From the NCBI GenBank assembly GCA_040367435.1, contig BAABWY010000005.1:1-64000 (forward strand): 64,000 nt of DNA, given 5' to 3'. The DNA comes from Hyphomicrobiales bacterium 4NK60-0047b (lineage in GTDB: Bacteria > Pseudomonadota > Alphaproteobacteria > Rhizobiales > HXMU1428-3). The translations under genes and the position numbers were made by a program. Below, one piece after another: positions 47,141 through 56,495 of the stretch. The notes below the pieces were generated by a model. That model ran no database searches, was not told the DNA's origin, and worked only from the letters and a program-made list of their open reading frames with translations. Position 1 is the stretch's first letter. Each line of letters starts with the position of its first letter.

Positions 47141-47271
47141 GACGCTTCAGATGCAACTAGACATCCGTACTGAGCGATTGCAACACGCCAGGCTTTACTG
47201 GCGTTTTGCTATGTCCTGAGTTTCGCCATTTCCTAATACCGAAAAGGCGTCACTCCTTCTTCGCAAAGTAT
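47141..47271 (+). repeat. Composite of a short hairpin and a decayed long element
   Basis: CGCTTCAGATGC-AACTA-(GA)CATCCG at 47141-47168, then an independent terminator stem (47185-47204), then a partial long element with CGCCATTTCCTAATACC-GAAAAGGCGT and CACTCCTTCTTCG. Confidence 0.7.
47185..47204 (+). terminator. Terminator of trcR
   Basis: ACGCCAG/CTGGCGT stem with a GCTTTA loop, followed by TTTGC. Short T-tract. It lies within the repeat region. Confidence 0.7.
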
Positions 47272-47407
47272 TTCTGAATTAATTATTTATATGCTGTTCC
47301 GCTGCCAACTGGTAATCATGAAAAATGAATGCTAGGGCTAAGATCTCAGACCCAATAAGAAAACTGTAATATTGTAAAAAATCTTTAAAGATAACTGTAT
47401 TATCACG

Positions 47408-47860
47408 TTACTTTTTCTTGATTATTTTTACATTTTCATTTTTCAATTTAGCAAAACACCGCTGCATAACTAGAAGCATTTCTTGATCTGTCGCCGCGTA
47501 TACGCCCAACGGAACGATATGGGGTGCCTTAGGATCATCTAAGCTTGTACATACAATAAATTTCCAGAGATATACCTCGTTACAGTTTTTTTCTTTTAAT
47601 TTTTTTACAACAGAGAAGGGTTTATTAACGGACTTAAGGATTTCTTCCACGCTCGCAAAAGCATCTAATTTTTCATTCTTAGCTTCCAACCATTTTGTTA
47701 CACGATAATTGGCTATTCCATTATGACAATGATCACTTGCACTCTTTTCTGGCGAAATAAATATAGATTTAAAAATATCTCGTTTTTTTTCGGAGGCCCG
47801 TGAGCTTACATTACTCATGATAAAAGCAAGCACTATAATTAAGGTACAGATTGTCCGCAC
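47408..47860 (-). CDS. Hypothetical secreted protein
   Basis: A 150-residue protein with a clear signal peptide (MRTICTLIIVLAFIMSNVSSRAS, cleavage near ASEK). The mature part is Lys-rich, with three or four Cys residues (HCHNG, KNCNEVY, FIVCTSL, QRCFAK) compatible with periplasmic disulfides. It ends in a Lys run. I do not recognise a family. The gene is monocistronic; no RNA or repeat is seen in its leader. Orphan status is likely but not tested. Confidence 0.65.
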   Translation of the reverse strand: MRTICTLIIVLAFIMSNVSSRASEKKRDIFKSIFISPEKSASDHCHNGIANYRVTKWLEAKNEKLDAFASVEEILKSVNKPFSVVKKLKEKNCNEVYLWKFIVCTSLDDPKAPHIVPLGVYAATDQEMLLVMQRCFAKLKNENVKIIKKK

Positions 47861-48060
47861 TTTCTAACCCCTTTTTTTATATGAATATTACTAGATGCTC
47901 TTAAGTAAATATTTTTCCAGTAAAGACAATGCCCTACTAACCTTACGTTGCTGAAACAGTGTGAAGTTTGATTGTGGCAATTTCGTAGTCGTTACATCAA
48001 AGAGATTAATGGTCGCTTGATGTATTTTCGCCTTCATCAGGTCTGATCATCTCATAGAGA

Positions 48061-48104
48061 GAGCTGCCGTCAGATGCCCACCAGCAACTGTGCTTTTGAT
48101 GCGC
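48061..48104 (+). repeat. Short hairpin repeat near the GNAT stop codon
   Basis: GTCAGATGC-CCACCA-GCAACTGTGC. The GATGC and GCAAC arms no longer match fully, so it is decayed. Confidence 0.6.
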
Positions 48105-48105
48105 T

Positions 48106-48570
48106 TTAGGTTGGACTCTTTTTGATTGGCTTGTGCCAGCGGTGCTCTATGTTCATGAGGTTTGATGACTTTTCGACTTCTCGAGAGATTTCGATGAGAC
48201 CTTCTCGTTTATAGAATTTTAGGGCGCGTAGATTTTTCTCATAGGCCCATACAGTTATCCAATCACGATCCGCTTTTGCCATGTCTAATAGGCGCTTGCC
48301 AATGCCTGCGCTTCTCTCTTCAGCTACCACATAAAGCGCTCCGATATTGTCAGGCCCATCATCAACTCCGCGGGTACAAAACCCCGCAATGCGTCCATCA
48401 ATTTCCGCAACCCATACCAAATCAGTCTCGAAGACGTCGGTCCAAAACGCTTGCATTGGTTTAAGATCGTCCAGTTCAGCCATCCACGGAGTTTCGTCTG
48501 CCCAATCGCGCAGAATGTCGACACATGTTATGGCGTCAGATTTTTTTCCAGATCGAATAAGAAAAGCCAT
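48106..48570 (-). CDS. GNAT family N-acetyltransferase
   Basis: A 154-residue acetyl-CoA-dependent acyltransferase. The core is FLIRSGKKSDAITCVDILRDWADETP at the N-terminus, WVAEIDGRIAGFCTRG, IGALYVVAEERSAGIGKRLLDMAKADRDWITVWAYEKNLRALKFYKREGL, with the acetyl-CoA pyrophosphate loop ERSAGIGKR. The substrate is unknown. ATG 48570 has AGAGG upstream; TTG 48624 would add residues that do not look like the family. It has no clear partner genes; a short repeat touches its 3' end. Confidence 0.88.
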   Translation of the reverse strand: MAFLIRSGKKSDAITCVDILRDWADETPWMAELDDLKPMQAFWTDVFETDLVWVAEIDGRIAGFCTRGVDDGPDNIGALYVVAEERSAGIGKRLLDMAKADRDWITVWAYEKNLRALKFYKREGLIEISREVEKSSNLMNIEHRWHKPIKKSPT

Positions 48571-48738
48571 AACAGCCTCTTTAATGCTAATTGCACTGTC
48601 TAACTTGATTTTTGAGATGGACAAAGAAAAATCGTCTTAGATAGTTTTATGCAGGGACAACAAACTAAAGCTTTATCTGCTAACTAAAAAGATAAATCAT
48701 TTATTATTCGGGAAATTTAGCTTTTAATTTATTGTGAT

Positions 48739-49554
48739 CTATTCATCATCTGATGTTTCATCTTCATCGGGCCTTGAGCATCTCATTGAGAGGGCGCCGC
48801 CGTCGGCGTAGATTGTTTGGCCGGTGATGTAACTGGCGTCATCGCTGGCAAGGAACGCTGCGATGGCTGCGATTTCTGTTGGGTTGCCGAACCGCCCCAT
48901 TGGGGATCTCTCTAATGCTTTTTTGCGCTTTTTATCATTTTTAGCAACTTCAGCTAGCATTGGCGTCATGACATTACTTGGACCAATCGCATTCACACGA
49001 ACGCCATATGGAGCCATTGCTTGTGCCATGGCTTTTGTTAGCTGGCCCAGCCCACCATTAGCAACAGAAAAACCTACGGCATTGGGCTCAGCTAAAACTG
49101 TGTGGGTGGATGTGATGAAGATGATGTTGCCGGGCTGAGGATCAGCGCCTTCAGCTTCAATTTGTTTCATCATTTGCTTTGAGGCTGTTTTACCAAGCAA
49201 AAATGAGCCTTTCAGATTAACGTCGATTACAGAGCTGAACTCATCCTCAGACAGCTCTATGAAAGGCTTGTTATCACGGATGGCCGCTGCATTCAGTAGG
49301 ATATCAACACGGCCAAAAGCTTCTAGTGTAGCTGCCATGAGATTTAATACATCGAGGCGTTCTGCAACATTACAATGGATGAACTCAGCATTGAAGCCTG
49401 CTGTTTTTAACTCGGATGCTACGGTCTGCCCATTTTCCTCGTCTTTATCTGCAATGACGATATTTGCGCCATTATGAGCGAAACGATGAGCTGTGGCGCG
49501 GCCAATACCTTGACCGCCGCCAGCAACAATTGCAACTTTACCACTTAGCGGCAT
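48739..49554 (-). CDS. Short-chain dehydrogenase/reductase
   Basis: A 271-residue classical SDR. The cofactor motif is AIVAGGGQGIGRATAHRFAH with an acidic residue (ADKDEENGQ) after beta-2, suggesting NAD(H) preference. The NAA motif appears as LLNAAAIRDN. At the catalytic Ser-Tyr-Lys positions the sequence is FITSTHTVLAEPNAVGFSVANGGL; the usual YxxxK reads FSVANG, lacking Tyr and Lys. So the protein may be catalytically altered or a non-canonical SDR. The acidic tail (PDEDETSDDE) is unusual. Start ATG 49554 is normal. Monocistronic. Confidence 0.85.
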   Translation of the reverse strand: MPLSGKVAIVAGGGQGIGRATAHRFAHNGANIVIADKDEENGQTVASELKTAGFNAEFIHCNVAERLDVLNLMAATLEAFGRVDILLNAAAIRDNKPFIELSEDEFSSVIDVNLKGSFLLGKTASKQMMKQIEAEGADPQPGNIIFITSTHTVLAEPNAVGFSVANGGLGQLTKAMAQAMAPYGVRVNAIGPSNVMTPMLAEVAKNDKKRKKALERSPMGRFGNPTEIAAIAAFLASDDASYITGQTIYADGGALSMRCSRPDEDETSDDE

Positions 49555-49595
49555 GAAATATCCTACAAAGATTATAAAAGCTTTCGCTCTTTTTT

Positions 49596-49768
49596 AGTGC
49601 TCCTTCAGGTTGCCCACAAGCAACCGTCGCGAGTGCTCCTTCAGATTGCCATTTCTGTGCTTCAGATGCCCACTAGCATCCGCAAAAACAACCGTCGCGA
49701 GTGCTCCTTCAGGTTGCCATTTCTGTGCTTCAGATGCCCACTAGCATCCGCAATAAGCAACCGTCGCT
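49596..49768 (+). repeat. Tandem short hairpin repeats with nested insertions
   Basis: Unit 1 (49596-49631, 36 bp) is a simple hairpin with GGTTGC-CCACAA-GCAACC. Units 2 (from 49632) and 3 (from 49700) are 68 bp apart because a second hairpin GATGC-CCCACTA-GCATC-type sits inside the loop of the first. The array overlaps the last bases of prpE. Confidence 0.85.
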
Positions 49769-51665
49769 AACCAATATTTCGTGAACCAAGTGCCTCTTTG
49801 ATTTCATCTAGAATGGCTGGATCATCGATTGTGGCTGGCAACTTAAAGTCTTCACCATTGGCGATTTTGCGCATTGTACCTCGCAAAATCTTACCAGATC
49901 GTGTCTTTGGCAAGCGATTAACTGAAACGGCTGTTTTGAAAGCAGCTACAGGACCAATTTTTTCCCTCACCAATTTCACAACTTCACCCTCAATTTCTTC
50001 AGTTGAGCGATCAACTCCGCTATTTAACACAATAAAACCAATTGGCAATTGCCCCTTTAGTTTATCATTCATGCCAAAAACAGCACATTCTGCGACATCT
50101 TTGTGAGAGGCAACAACTTCTTCCATTCCGCCAGTTGACAAACGGTGACCTGCTACATTGATTACATCATCGGTTCTTGCCATGACATAAACATAGCCAT
50201 CTTCATCAATATACCCGGCGTCTGCTGTTTCATAATAGCCATCAAAAGTTGTTAGGTAGCTTTCAATGTAGCGAGAGGTATCCCCCCAAAGAGTTGGGGC
50301 ACAACCTGGCGGTAAGGGGAGTTTTACTGTAATGGCCCCGATTTCACCAGCGGGTAAAACACTCCCTTCTTCATCCAAAATATCAATTTGGTATCCTGGC
50401 ATAGGTAGATTGGAAGACCCGACTTTGGTGGGTAATTTTTCTAAACCAAAAGGAATACCTGTAATAGCCCAACCGGTTTCTGTTTGCCACCAATGGTCTA
50501 TTACTGGAACTTTTAAACTTTCAGCGGACCAATTGATTGTGTCTGGGTCAGCGCGTTCACCTGCCAAAAACAAAGCTCTGAAAGAAGTTAAATCTGCTTT
50601 TTCCATCAGATCGCCATTTGGATCTTCGCGCTTAATCGCACGAATGGCTGTTGGTGCTGTAAAGAGGACATTGACACTATGTTGCTCAATGACTTTCCAG
50701 AAAACGCCAGCGTCTGGAGTACCGACAGGCTTTCCTTCAAAAATCAGTGTTGTCGCGCCCTGGAGCAGTGGTCCATAGACAATGTAAGAGTGACCAACAA
50801 CCCATCCAACGTCCGATGCCGCCCACATAACTTCACCAGGTTCAATACCGTAGAAATTTTTCATGGTCCATTTTAGTGCAACCATATGGCCGCCATGATC
50901 TCGTACCACACCTTTGGGCTTACCTGTCGTTCCAGATGTATAGAGCACATAAAGTGGATCTGTTGCATCGACAGATACGCAATCTGCTTTTTCTCCCTTA
51001 AGTTTCACTTCATCGATTAAGGTTTTCCAATCTTTGTCGATTGGGCCCATTGCACTAGGTTCTTGACCTTCTCTTTGGAAAATGATGGTGCCAGAAACTT
51101 TATGATCTGCAATTTCAATGGCTTTGTCGATGAGAGGTTTATAAGCAATGACGCGGTTTGGCTCGAGACCACATGAGGCTGCAATGATTAGCTTTGGTGA
51201 GCAATCATTAATGCGAATGCTCAATTCTTCTGCGGCAAAGCCTCCGAACACAACCGAGTGTACTGCGCCAATTCGGGCGCACGCCAGCATAGCAATGGCG
51301 GCTTCCGGGATCATTGGCATATAGATGATCACCCGGTCACCTTTTTCAACGCCTTGATTTTGGATGACTTTTGCAAAGGCTTCTACTTCACCTAACAAGG
51401 CTTCGTAAGAAATTTCTTTCACTTCACCTGTCATTTGACTGTGATAAATGATGGCAGCTTGACCAGGGCGATCAACTACGTGGCGATCTAATGCATTAAA
51501 GCATGTGTTACATTTCCCGCCTGGAAACCAACGCCCGTAAGGGCCATTATTTGCATCAAAGACTTTGTCCCACCTTTGATCCCAGGTGATTTTTTCAGCT
51601 TCTTTCGCCCAAAATTCTTCACCGTTGTTTTTCCAAGCATCGTAGGTTGCTTTATAACTGCTCAT
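49767..51665 (-). CDS. prpE: Propionyl-CoA synthetase (acyl-CoA synthetase PrpE)
   Basis: A 632-residue AMP-forming acyl-CoA synthetase that activates propionate (or acetate). MSSYKATYDAWKNNGEEFWAKEAEKITWDQRWDKVFDANNGPYGRWFPGGKCNTCFNALDRHV is typical of PrpE. The P-loop-like motif LYTSGTTGKPKGVVRDHGG, WWQTETGW and the C-terminal ARTDDVINVAGHRLSTGGMEE with the catalytic Lys in KTRSGKILR are intact. Translation starts at 51665 after GGAGG. The stop codon overlaps repeat DNA at 49767. It may feed the methylcitrate or methylmalonyl-CoA route, not present in the window. Confidence 0.94.
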   Translation of the reverse strand: MSSYKATYDAWKNNGEEFWAKEAEKITWDQRWDKVFDANNGPYGRWFPGGKCNTCFNALDRHVVDRPGQAAIIYHSQMTGEVKEISYEALLGEVEAFAKVIQNQGVEKGDRVIIYMPMIPEAAIAMLACARIGAVHSVVFGGFAAEELSIRINDCSPKLIIAASCGLEPNRVIAYKPLIDKAIEIADHKVSGTIIFQREGQEPSAMGPIDKDWKTLIDEVKLKGEKADCVSVDATDPLYVLYTSGTTGKPKGVVRDHGGHMVALKWTMKNFYGIEPGEVMWAASDVGWVVGHSYIVYGPLLQGATTLIFEGKPVGTPDAGVFWKVIEQHSVNVLFTAPTAIRAIKREDPNGDLMEKADLTSFRALFLAGERADPDTINWSAESLKVPVIDHWWQTETGWAITGIPFGLEKLPTKVGSSNLPMPGYQIDILDEEGSVLPAGEIGAITVKLPLPPGCAPTLWGDTSRYIESYLTTFDGYYETADAGYIDEDGYVYVMARTDDVINVAGHRLSTGGMEEVVASHKDVAECAVFGMNDKLKGQLPIGFIVLNSGVDRSTEEIEGEVVKLVREKIGPVAAFKTAVSVNRLPKTRSGKILRGTMRKIANGEDFKLPATIDDPAILDEIKEALGSRNIG

Positions 51666-51857
51666 TTTTTCCTCCACTCACCAATTCTTATTGATGTATT
51701 TCCTCGGCGACTCTTCTCTTAGGCCCCTTACATACATTCCTTCATCAGAATAAACCAAATAAAAAAAATGTTAATGTTTATCTGAAGAAATTTACTCATT
51801 GATTTTGATAATCTTCTGATTGAGTTAATTTCAGATAATTATATGAAGTTACAATAA

Positions 51858-51887
51858 AAAAGCCCCACTTCTTAGAGCAGGGCTTTT
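51858..51887 (-). terminator. Rho-independent terminator after hppA
   Basis: AAAAGCCC/GGGCTTTT stem with a 14-base loop. On the - strand the stem is followed by TTTTTTATTG. It is 36 bases past the hppA stop. Confidence 0.88.
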
Positions 51888-51923
51888 CAAATTTTCGTAT
51901 TACCTTTTCAGCTTCCTACTGGC

Positions 51924-54059
51924 TTAAAGATGAGCCAATATTGCTAATAATAACAAGGCTACAATGTTTGTAATCTTAATCATTGGGTTAACAGCTGGGC
52001 CGGCTGTGTCTTTATATGGATCACCAACCGTATCACCTGTTACAGCTGCTTTGTGTGCTTCTGAGCCTTTACCGCCAAAATTACCATCTTCGATGTATTT
52101 CTTGGCATTATCCCAGGCACCACCACCGGCTGTCATTGAAAGAGCCACAAAAAGCCCGTTCACAATCACACCAAGTAGCATCGCACCTAAGGCACTAAAG
52201 GCCGCAGATTTGCCGGCAATGGCATCAATTGCGAAGAAGCAAATGATTGGTGACAGGATTGGCAAGAGTGATGGAATGATCATCTCTTTAATGGCAGCTT
52301 TCGTGAGCATATCAACAGCGCGGCCATAGTCAGGCTTTTCAGTGCCTTCCATAATGCCAGGATGTTCTTTAAACTGCCTGCGCACTTCTTCAACGACTTT
52401 ACCGCCTGCACGGCCAACGGCCATCATGCCCATGGCACCGAAGAGGTACGGCAACATGCCACCAAAGAACAAGCCCACAACCACATATGGATTAGACAAT
52501 GAGAAGTCTACTGTTACATCCTTGAAATACAAGAAGCTTGTTGCACCCACTTCATTTGCTTTTGCAATAAAGTGTTTGAGATCTTCTGTATAAGCGGCAA
52601 AGAGCACTAACGCACCGAGACCAGCTGACCCAATGGCATAGCCTTTAGTTACAGCTTTTGTTGTGTTACCAACAGCGTCAAGTGCATCAGTTGTGTTGCG
52701 CACTTCTTCAGGCAGTTCTGACATTTCAGCAATACCGCCAGCGTTGTCAGTAACTGGGCCGAACGCATCTAAAGCCACCACAAAACCGGCTAGTGCCAAC
52801 ATTGTTGATACGGCGATTGCGATACCAAAGAGGCCTGCTAAACCATAAGCCACGATGATGCCAATAATGATCACCAAAGCTGGTAGAGCTGTTGCTTCTA
52901 ATGAAACAGCAAGACCTTGAATAACGTTGGTACCATGGCCTGTCACAGATGCACTGGCAATACTGCGCACTGGGCGATATTCAGTACTGGTGTAATATTC
53001 TGTGATGACAATGATCAAGGCTGTAATTGCCAGACCAACTGCACCGCAATAGAATAGATCCATGCCTGTAAAGGTGGATTCCCCAATTGTCATTGATGTA
53101 TCCATACCGATGATATGGTCTGTCAAAGGATACATAGCAATGAGAGAGAGAATTCCTGTTGCGATAAAGCCTTTATAGAGCGCACCCATGATAGAGCCAT
53201 TTGCGCCAAGGCGCACAAAGAATGTGCCAATGATGGATGTGAAAATGCACACGCCGCCGATAGCTAATGGATAGATCATTAGATTTTCAACAATGTCTTG
53301 TCCTGCGAAATAAATTGCGGCTAGAACCATGGTTGCAACCAGGGTCACAGCATAGGTTTCAAACAAGTCAGCGGCCATACCGGCACAGTCACCAACATTA
53401 TCACCCACATTATCCGCAATGGTTGCTGGATTTCTTGGATCATCTTCTGGAATTCCAGCTTCAACCTTACCAACCAAGTCAGCACCAACGTCAGCACCTT
53501 TTGTGAAGATACCGCCGCCGAGACGAGCAAAGATTGAGATTAGAGAAGCACCAAAACCTAAGGCGACTAGACTATCGATTACAACGCGGTCTGTGATGGA
53601 GTATCCCATTGTTGTTGTTAGAACCAGATAATACACAGCCACACCTAAAAGTGCCAAACCAGCCACTAAAAGACCTGTCACAGCACCCGACTTAAACGCG
53701 ACGTTTAGACCTGCGGCCAAACTAAAACTGGCGGCTTGTGTAGTGCGTACATTGGCTCGTACTGAAACTAACATTCCAATAAAACCTGCAACGCCTGACA
53801 TAATGGCACCAATGGCAAAGCCTACAGCAACCTGCCAAGATAATAAAAAAGTCAGCAACACAAAAATTGCGATGCCGACTATTGAGATTGTTCGATACTG
53901 TCTAGATAAATAAGCTTGAGCACCTTCTTGAATTGCTCCAGCTATTTCTTGCATCCGTTCATTGCCCGGGTCTGCTGCAAGTACGGAGCGGATTGCCCAA
54001 ACCCCGTATAGTATTGACAGCACACCGCAACCAATGACCCCCCATAAAACCATGTCCAT
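51924..54059 (-). CDS. hppA: Membrane-bound proton-translocating pyrophosphatase
   Basis: A 711-residue integral enzyme with about 16 helices that pumps protons with pyrophosphate hydrolysis. Substrate-binding sequences [13 protein letters not shown] and [21 protein letters not shown], and the C-terminal [21 protein letters not shown], are intact. The [19 protein letters not shown] segment has Lys at the position that marks the potassium-independent group, so no potassium should be required. It is a monocistronic gene with a good terminator, separated from thiL by about 160 bases on the same strand. In alphaproteobacteria it is usually next to thiL and the rib genes, as here. Confidence 0.97.
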   Translation of the reverse strand: MDMVLWGVIGCGVLSILYGVWAIRSVLAADPGNERMQEIAGAIQEGAQAYLSRQYRTISIVGIAIFVLLTFLLSWQVAVGFAIGAIMSGVAGFIGMLVSVRANVRTTQAASFSLAAGLNVAFKSGAVTGLLVAGLALLGVAVYYLVLTTTMGYSITDRVVIDSLVALGFGASLISIFARLGGGIFTKGADVGADLVGKVEAGIPEDDPRNPATIADNVGDNVGDCAGMAADLFETYAVTLVATMVLAAIYFAGQDIVENLMIYPLAIGGVCIFTSIIGTFFVRLGANGSIMGALYKGFIATGILSLIAMYPLTDHIIGMDTSMTIGESTFTGMDLFYCGAVGLAITALIIVITEYYTSTEYRPVRSIASASVTGHGTNVIQGLAVSLEATALPALVIIIGIIVAYGLAGLFGIAIAVSTMLALAGFVVALDAFGPVTDNAGGIAEMSELPEEVRNTTDALDAVGNTTKAVTKGYAIGSAGLGALVLFAAYTEDLKHFIAKANEVGATSFLYFKDVTVDFSLSNPYVVVGLFFGGMLPYLFGAMGMMAVGRAGGKVVEEVRRQFKEHPGIMEGTEKPDYGRAVDMLTKAAIKEMIIPSLLPILSPIICFFAIDAIAGKSAAFSALGAMLLGVIVNGLFVALSMTAGGGAWDNAKKYIEDGNFGGKGSEAHKAAVTGDTVGDPYKDTAGPAVNPMIKITNIVALLLLAILAHL

Positions 54060-54216
54060 GTAGGTAACTCCCCATATAGTTTAGCGTTTTCTTTTTACAC
54101 CGCTATTGAGGCATTAAGATTCAATTCTGACAAGGTGGTAATTGTGGGAAAGTTGGATTCTTTGCCACTAAAGCGCTAAAAAATGACAATTTTTCCGTGC
54201 ATATTTTTTAATCATT

Positions 54217-55203
54217 TCAAAAATGGCTAAATTTCTGTCCTTTTAGGCTCAATTCGCCCCCGTTTTCATTTCTATAAATTACGCCATGTTCTATAGATTC
54301 GATCTGACCTATGTTGGTCATCGGGATTTCAATTGTCCTTAGGGTATTGGCGAAAACTTCACTGTCTTTTTGTGGGATGGTGCATAAAATTTCATAATCA
54401 TCTCCCCATCCAAGACAGTGTGACTTTAAAACTTTATCCTCAAAGAACAATTTTTGAGCAGGCTTTGAAACTGGGATCTGGTCGTAATCTATAACAGCTC
54501 CGCAGTTTGAAGCTGCGCACAATTTTTCAAGATCAGCAACGATACCGTCAGATAAATCCATTGAGCTTGAGGCATACTCTTTTATAATTTTTGAAAGCAC
54601 GCATCTTGGTTTTGGTTTTAAGTATCTATCAAGAAGCTCGACTTTTTCTTCGTTTTTTAATGACCAACTTTTCGTTTCTTCTTTATCTGCACGTAATTTA
54701 AACCCAAGTGCTGCATCCCCTAATGTCCCACTTACATAGATTTGGTCACCAATATTTGCACCAGACCTTTTTACCATTCTCCCTTTTTCAATTTGTCCAA
54801 AAATGGTTATTGAAACCACTAGCGGCCCCTTTGTGCCTGTTGTGTCTCCACCAAGTAAGCTTAAATCAAATTGCTGCATTGCCATTTTCAGGCCTTGCAC
54901 AAAGCTCTCTGCCCACTTCGCTCCGGGTGCTTCTGGAAAGGCGATGCCTAGCATGAAGGAGAGAGGTTTTGCTCCTTTTGCGGCTATGTCGGAGAGATTT
55001 ACGGCCAAGGCCTTGTAAGCAATGTCCTTGGGATCATCGATTTCGAAAAAATGCTGGCCTGCTATTAGGATATCTTTAGATATGATGATGTCTTGTTGAG
55101 GATCTGGGTTTAGAATGGCAGCGTCGTCAGAAAGTGAAAGGCTCCCCTTAGATGAGCAAAGGGGTTTTAAATAGGTTTTGATAAAGCTGGTTTCAGTTAG
55201 CAT
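54217..55203 (-). CDS. thiL: Thiamine-monophosphate kinase
   Basis: A 328-residue kinase making thiamine diphosphate from thiamine monophosphate and ATP. AILNPDPQQDIIISKDILIAGQHFF at the start, AYKALAVNLSDIAAKGAKPLSFMLGIAFP, and the MDLSDGIVADLEKLCAASNCGAVIDYDQIP block match ThiL. ATG 55203 is used; the in-frame extension to 55224 lies in a repeat. Its ribosome purine run comes from the flank of the long hairpin element at 55216-55328, which separates it from nusB. Cytosolic. No TPP riboswitch is seen. Confidence 0.94.
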   Translation of the reverse strand: MLTETSFIKTYLKPLCSSKGSLSLSDDAAILNPDPQQDIIISKDILIAGQHFFEIDDPKDIAYKALAVNLSDIAAKGAKPLSFMLGIAFPEAPGAKWAESFVQGLKMAMQQFDLSLLGGDTTGTKGPLVVSITIFGQIEKGRMVKRSGANIGDQIYVSGTLGDAALGFKLRADKEETKSWSLKNEEKVELLDRYLKPKPRCVLSKIIKEYASSSMDLSDGIVADLEKLCAASNCGAVIDYDQIPVSKPAQKLFFEDKVLKSHCLGWGDDYEILCTIPQKDSEVFANTLRTIEIPMTNIGQIESIEHGVIYRNENGGELSLKGQKFSHF

Positions 55204-55215
55204 TTTTTTCTCACT

Positions 55216-55328
55216 CTCTCTCACGGGCTATTCTGCCACTAAAGCGGCAGGCCCTCCGAGGGGCGGTGCTCACGCCGGACGCCAAAGGCGTCATGTCCTG
55301 ATGCCGAAGGGGCATCACTCCTTCTTCG
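55216..55328 (+). repeat. Long modular hairpin element, copy 7
   Basis: Stems CTGCCACT/AAGCGGCAG (one mismatch), GGTG/CGCC (loop CTCA), GACGCC/GGCGTC (loop AAA), TGATGCC/GGCATCA (loop GAAGG), with linkers CTCTCACGGGCTATT, GCCCTCCGAGGGGCGG, CATGTCC and CTCCTTCTTCG. The 5' end is adjacent to the thiL ATG. Confidence 0.9.
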
Positions 55329-55351
55329 TAATGCAGATTCTCTGCTGAGGA

Positions 55352-55427
55352 AGCGCTATGTCCCTTAGCCATGGACCGGTTGATGGTGAGTAACTCAAGG
55401 ATAAGAAAAGACTGAGCTCCTTCTTCG
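55352..55427 (+). repeat. Partial or decayed long element after copy 7
   Basis: GCGCTATGTCCCTTAGCC followed by about 40 bases of unrelated sequence, then GACTGAGCTCCTTCTTCG. It looks like the third and fourth modules of a long element, with an interrupted loop. Confidence 0.65.
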
Positions 55428-55465
55428 TATGGCTAGCTCAACTTTTTGTAGTTCTTGCCTTACTC

Positions 55466-56005
55466 TTATGAGCCGTCGGCTGCGTTTTCTGTTTTCCAAA
55501 TATTTTGAAGAACTGCGTTCACCACTTTGGGTTCATCTTTTTCGAAGAAAGCATGGGCGACATCTACATATTCACTGATGACCACTGCATGAGGAATATC
55601 TTTTCGGCTGGTTAGCTCATAGGCTCCGGCTCGCAAAATCGCTCTTAAAGTACTATCGATACGGTTCAATCGCCATTTTGAGGCTAAATGAGTATCAATG
55701 ATAGGATCTAGCTCGCGCTGCTTTTCTACGATGCCAGCTAACAGGTCTTGGAAAAATGCGGTGTCGGCTTTGCTCATATGTTCGCCTTCAACTTCTTTGC
55801 CCAGGCGAAATGAAACAAATTCTTTCATCACTTCATCCAGGTCTGTTTGAGCGACATCCATTTGATAAAGCGCTTGTACTGCTGCTAGCCTTGCACTGGA
55901 ACGACGGTTTTTAGCAGAGACTGGCTGATCTTTTTCTGCGATCAGCTTTTCCGTACTCGCTCCACTCCGCTCAGGCTGATCTGATTTATGGTCAGCATTA
56001 CCCAT
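55466..56005 (-). CDS. nusB: Transcription antitermination protein NusB with an N-terminal insertion
   Basis: A 179-residue NusB. The helical core starts RRSSARLAAVQALYQMDVAQTDLDEVMKEF, then FFQDLLAGIVEKQRELDPII, WRLNRIDSTLRAILRAGAYELTSR and VVISEYVDVAHAFFEKDEPKVVNAVLQNI. NusB binds boxA RNA with S10 and helps rRNA antitermination. The first 35 residues are extra relative to the 145-160 residue family norm. Codons about 9-23 of that part are a 46-bp palindromic element (55937-55982) also found in intergenic DNA at 62613. Start ATG 56005 overlaps ribH by 8 bases, so both are coupled. Confidence 0.93.
   Translation of the reverse strand: MGNADHKSDQPERSGASTEKLIAEKDQPVSAKNRRSSARLAAVQALYQMDVAQTDLDEVMKEFVSFRLGKEVEGEHMSKADTAFFQDLLAGIVEKQRELDPIIDTHLASKWRLNRIDSTLRAILRAGAYELTSRKDIPHAVVISEYVDVAHAFFEKDEPKVVNAVLQNIWKTENAADGS
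55937..55982. repeat. 46-bp palindromic element inside nusB
   Basis: Starts TGCGATCAGC and ends GCTGATCT, giving GATCAGC/GCTGATC terminal arms. It is 38 of 46 identical to 62613-62658, which is inside the long element at 62.5 kb. Here it is translated in frame (GASTEKLIAEKDQP-type sequence in the NusB N-terminus). Confidence 0.8.
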
Positions 56006-56495
56006 TTTGCTCGTCCTCATCATCGGCGATTTCGCTGAATTCATCGGTTAGTTCAATAATTCTAAGGCAGGCATTTGCAGCATCACGGCCTTTGTTTTTT
56101 TGATCAACACTTGCACGCACCATAGCTTGTTCATGGTTCTCAACTGTGAGAATTCCGTTCCCTAATGGAATTGATTCACTGATGCTTGTCTTCATCAAGG
56201 CTGCCGCTGGTTGATTGGCTACGATGTCATAGTGAGAAGTTTCACCTCTAATCACACAACCAAGAGCTACACAGCCGTGGAAATATGTATCTGGTTCATC
56301 ATCAAACAATCCATTATCAATAGCTGCCCCTAAGGCTTGTGGAATTTCGAGTGCGCCAGGCACTTCAAATACTTCGTAAGTCGCATCTGCTTCCGCTAAT
56401 GTTTGTTTTGTCCCTTTTAATAATTCGGCGCTTACATCTGCATAATAAGGGCTAATTAAAATCAGGATGTGTTTGGTTGACGATTTATTTGCCAT
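55998..56495 (-). CDS. ribH: 6,7-dimethyl-8-ribityllumazine synthase
   Basis: A 165-residue lumazine synthase, catalysing the penultimate step of riboflavin synthesis from ribityl-diaminouracil and dihydroxybutanone phosphate. ISPYYADVSAELLKGTKQTL, VFEVPGALEIPQALGAAI and the GCVIRGETSHYDIVANQPAAALM segment (conserved His in HYD) are diagnostic; NGILTVENHEQA is next. The acidic tail ends DEDEQNG. The stop overlaps the nusB start. It is separated from ribBA by about 160 bases. Confidence 0.96.
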   Translation of the reverse strand: MANKSSTKHILILISPYYADVSAELLKGTKQTLAEADATYEVFEVPGALEIPQALGAAIDNGLFDDEPDTYFHGCVALGCVIRGETSHYDIVANQPAAALMKTSISESIPLGNGILTVENHEQAMVRASVDQKNKGRDAANACLRIIELTDEFSEIADDEDEQNG

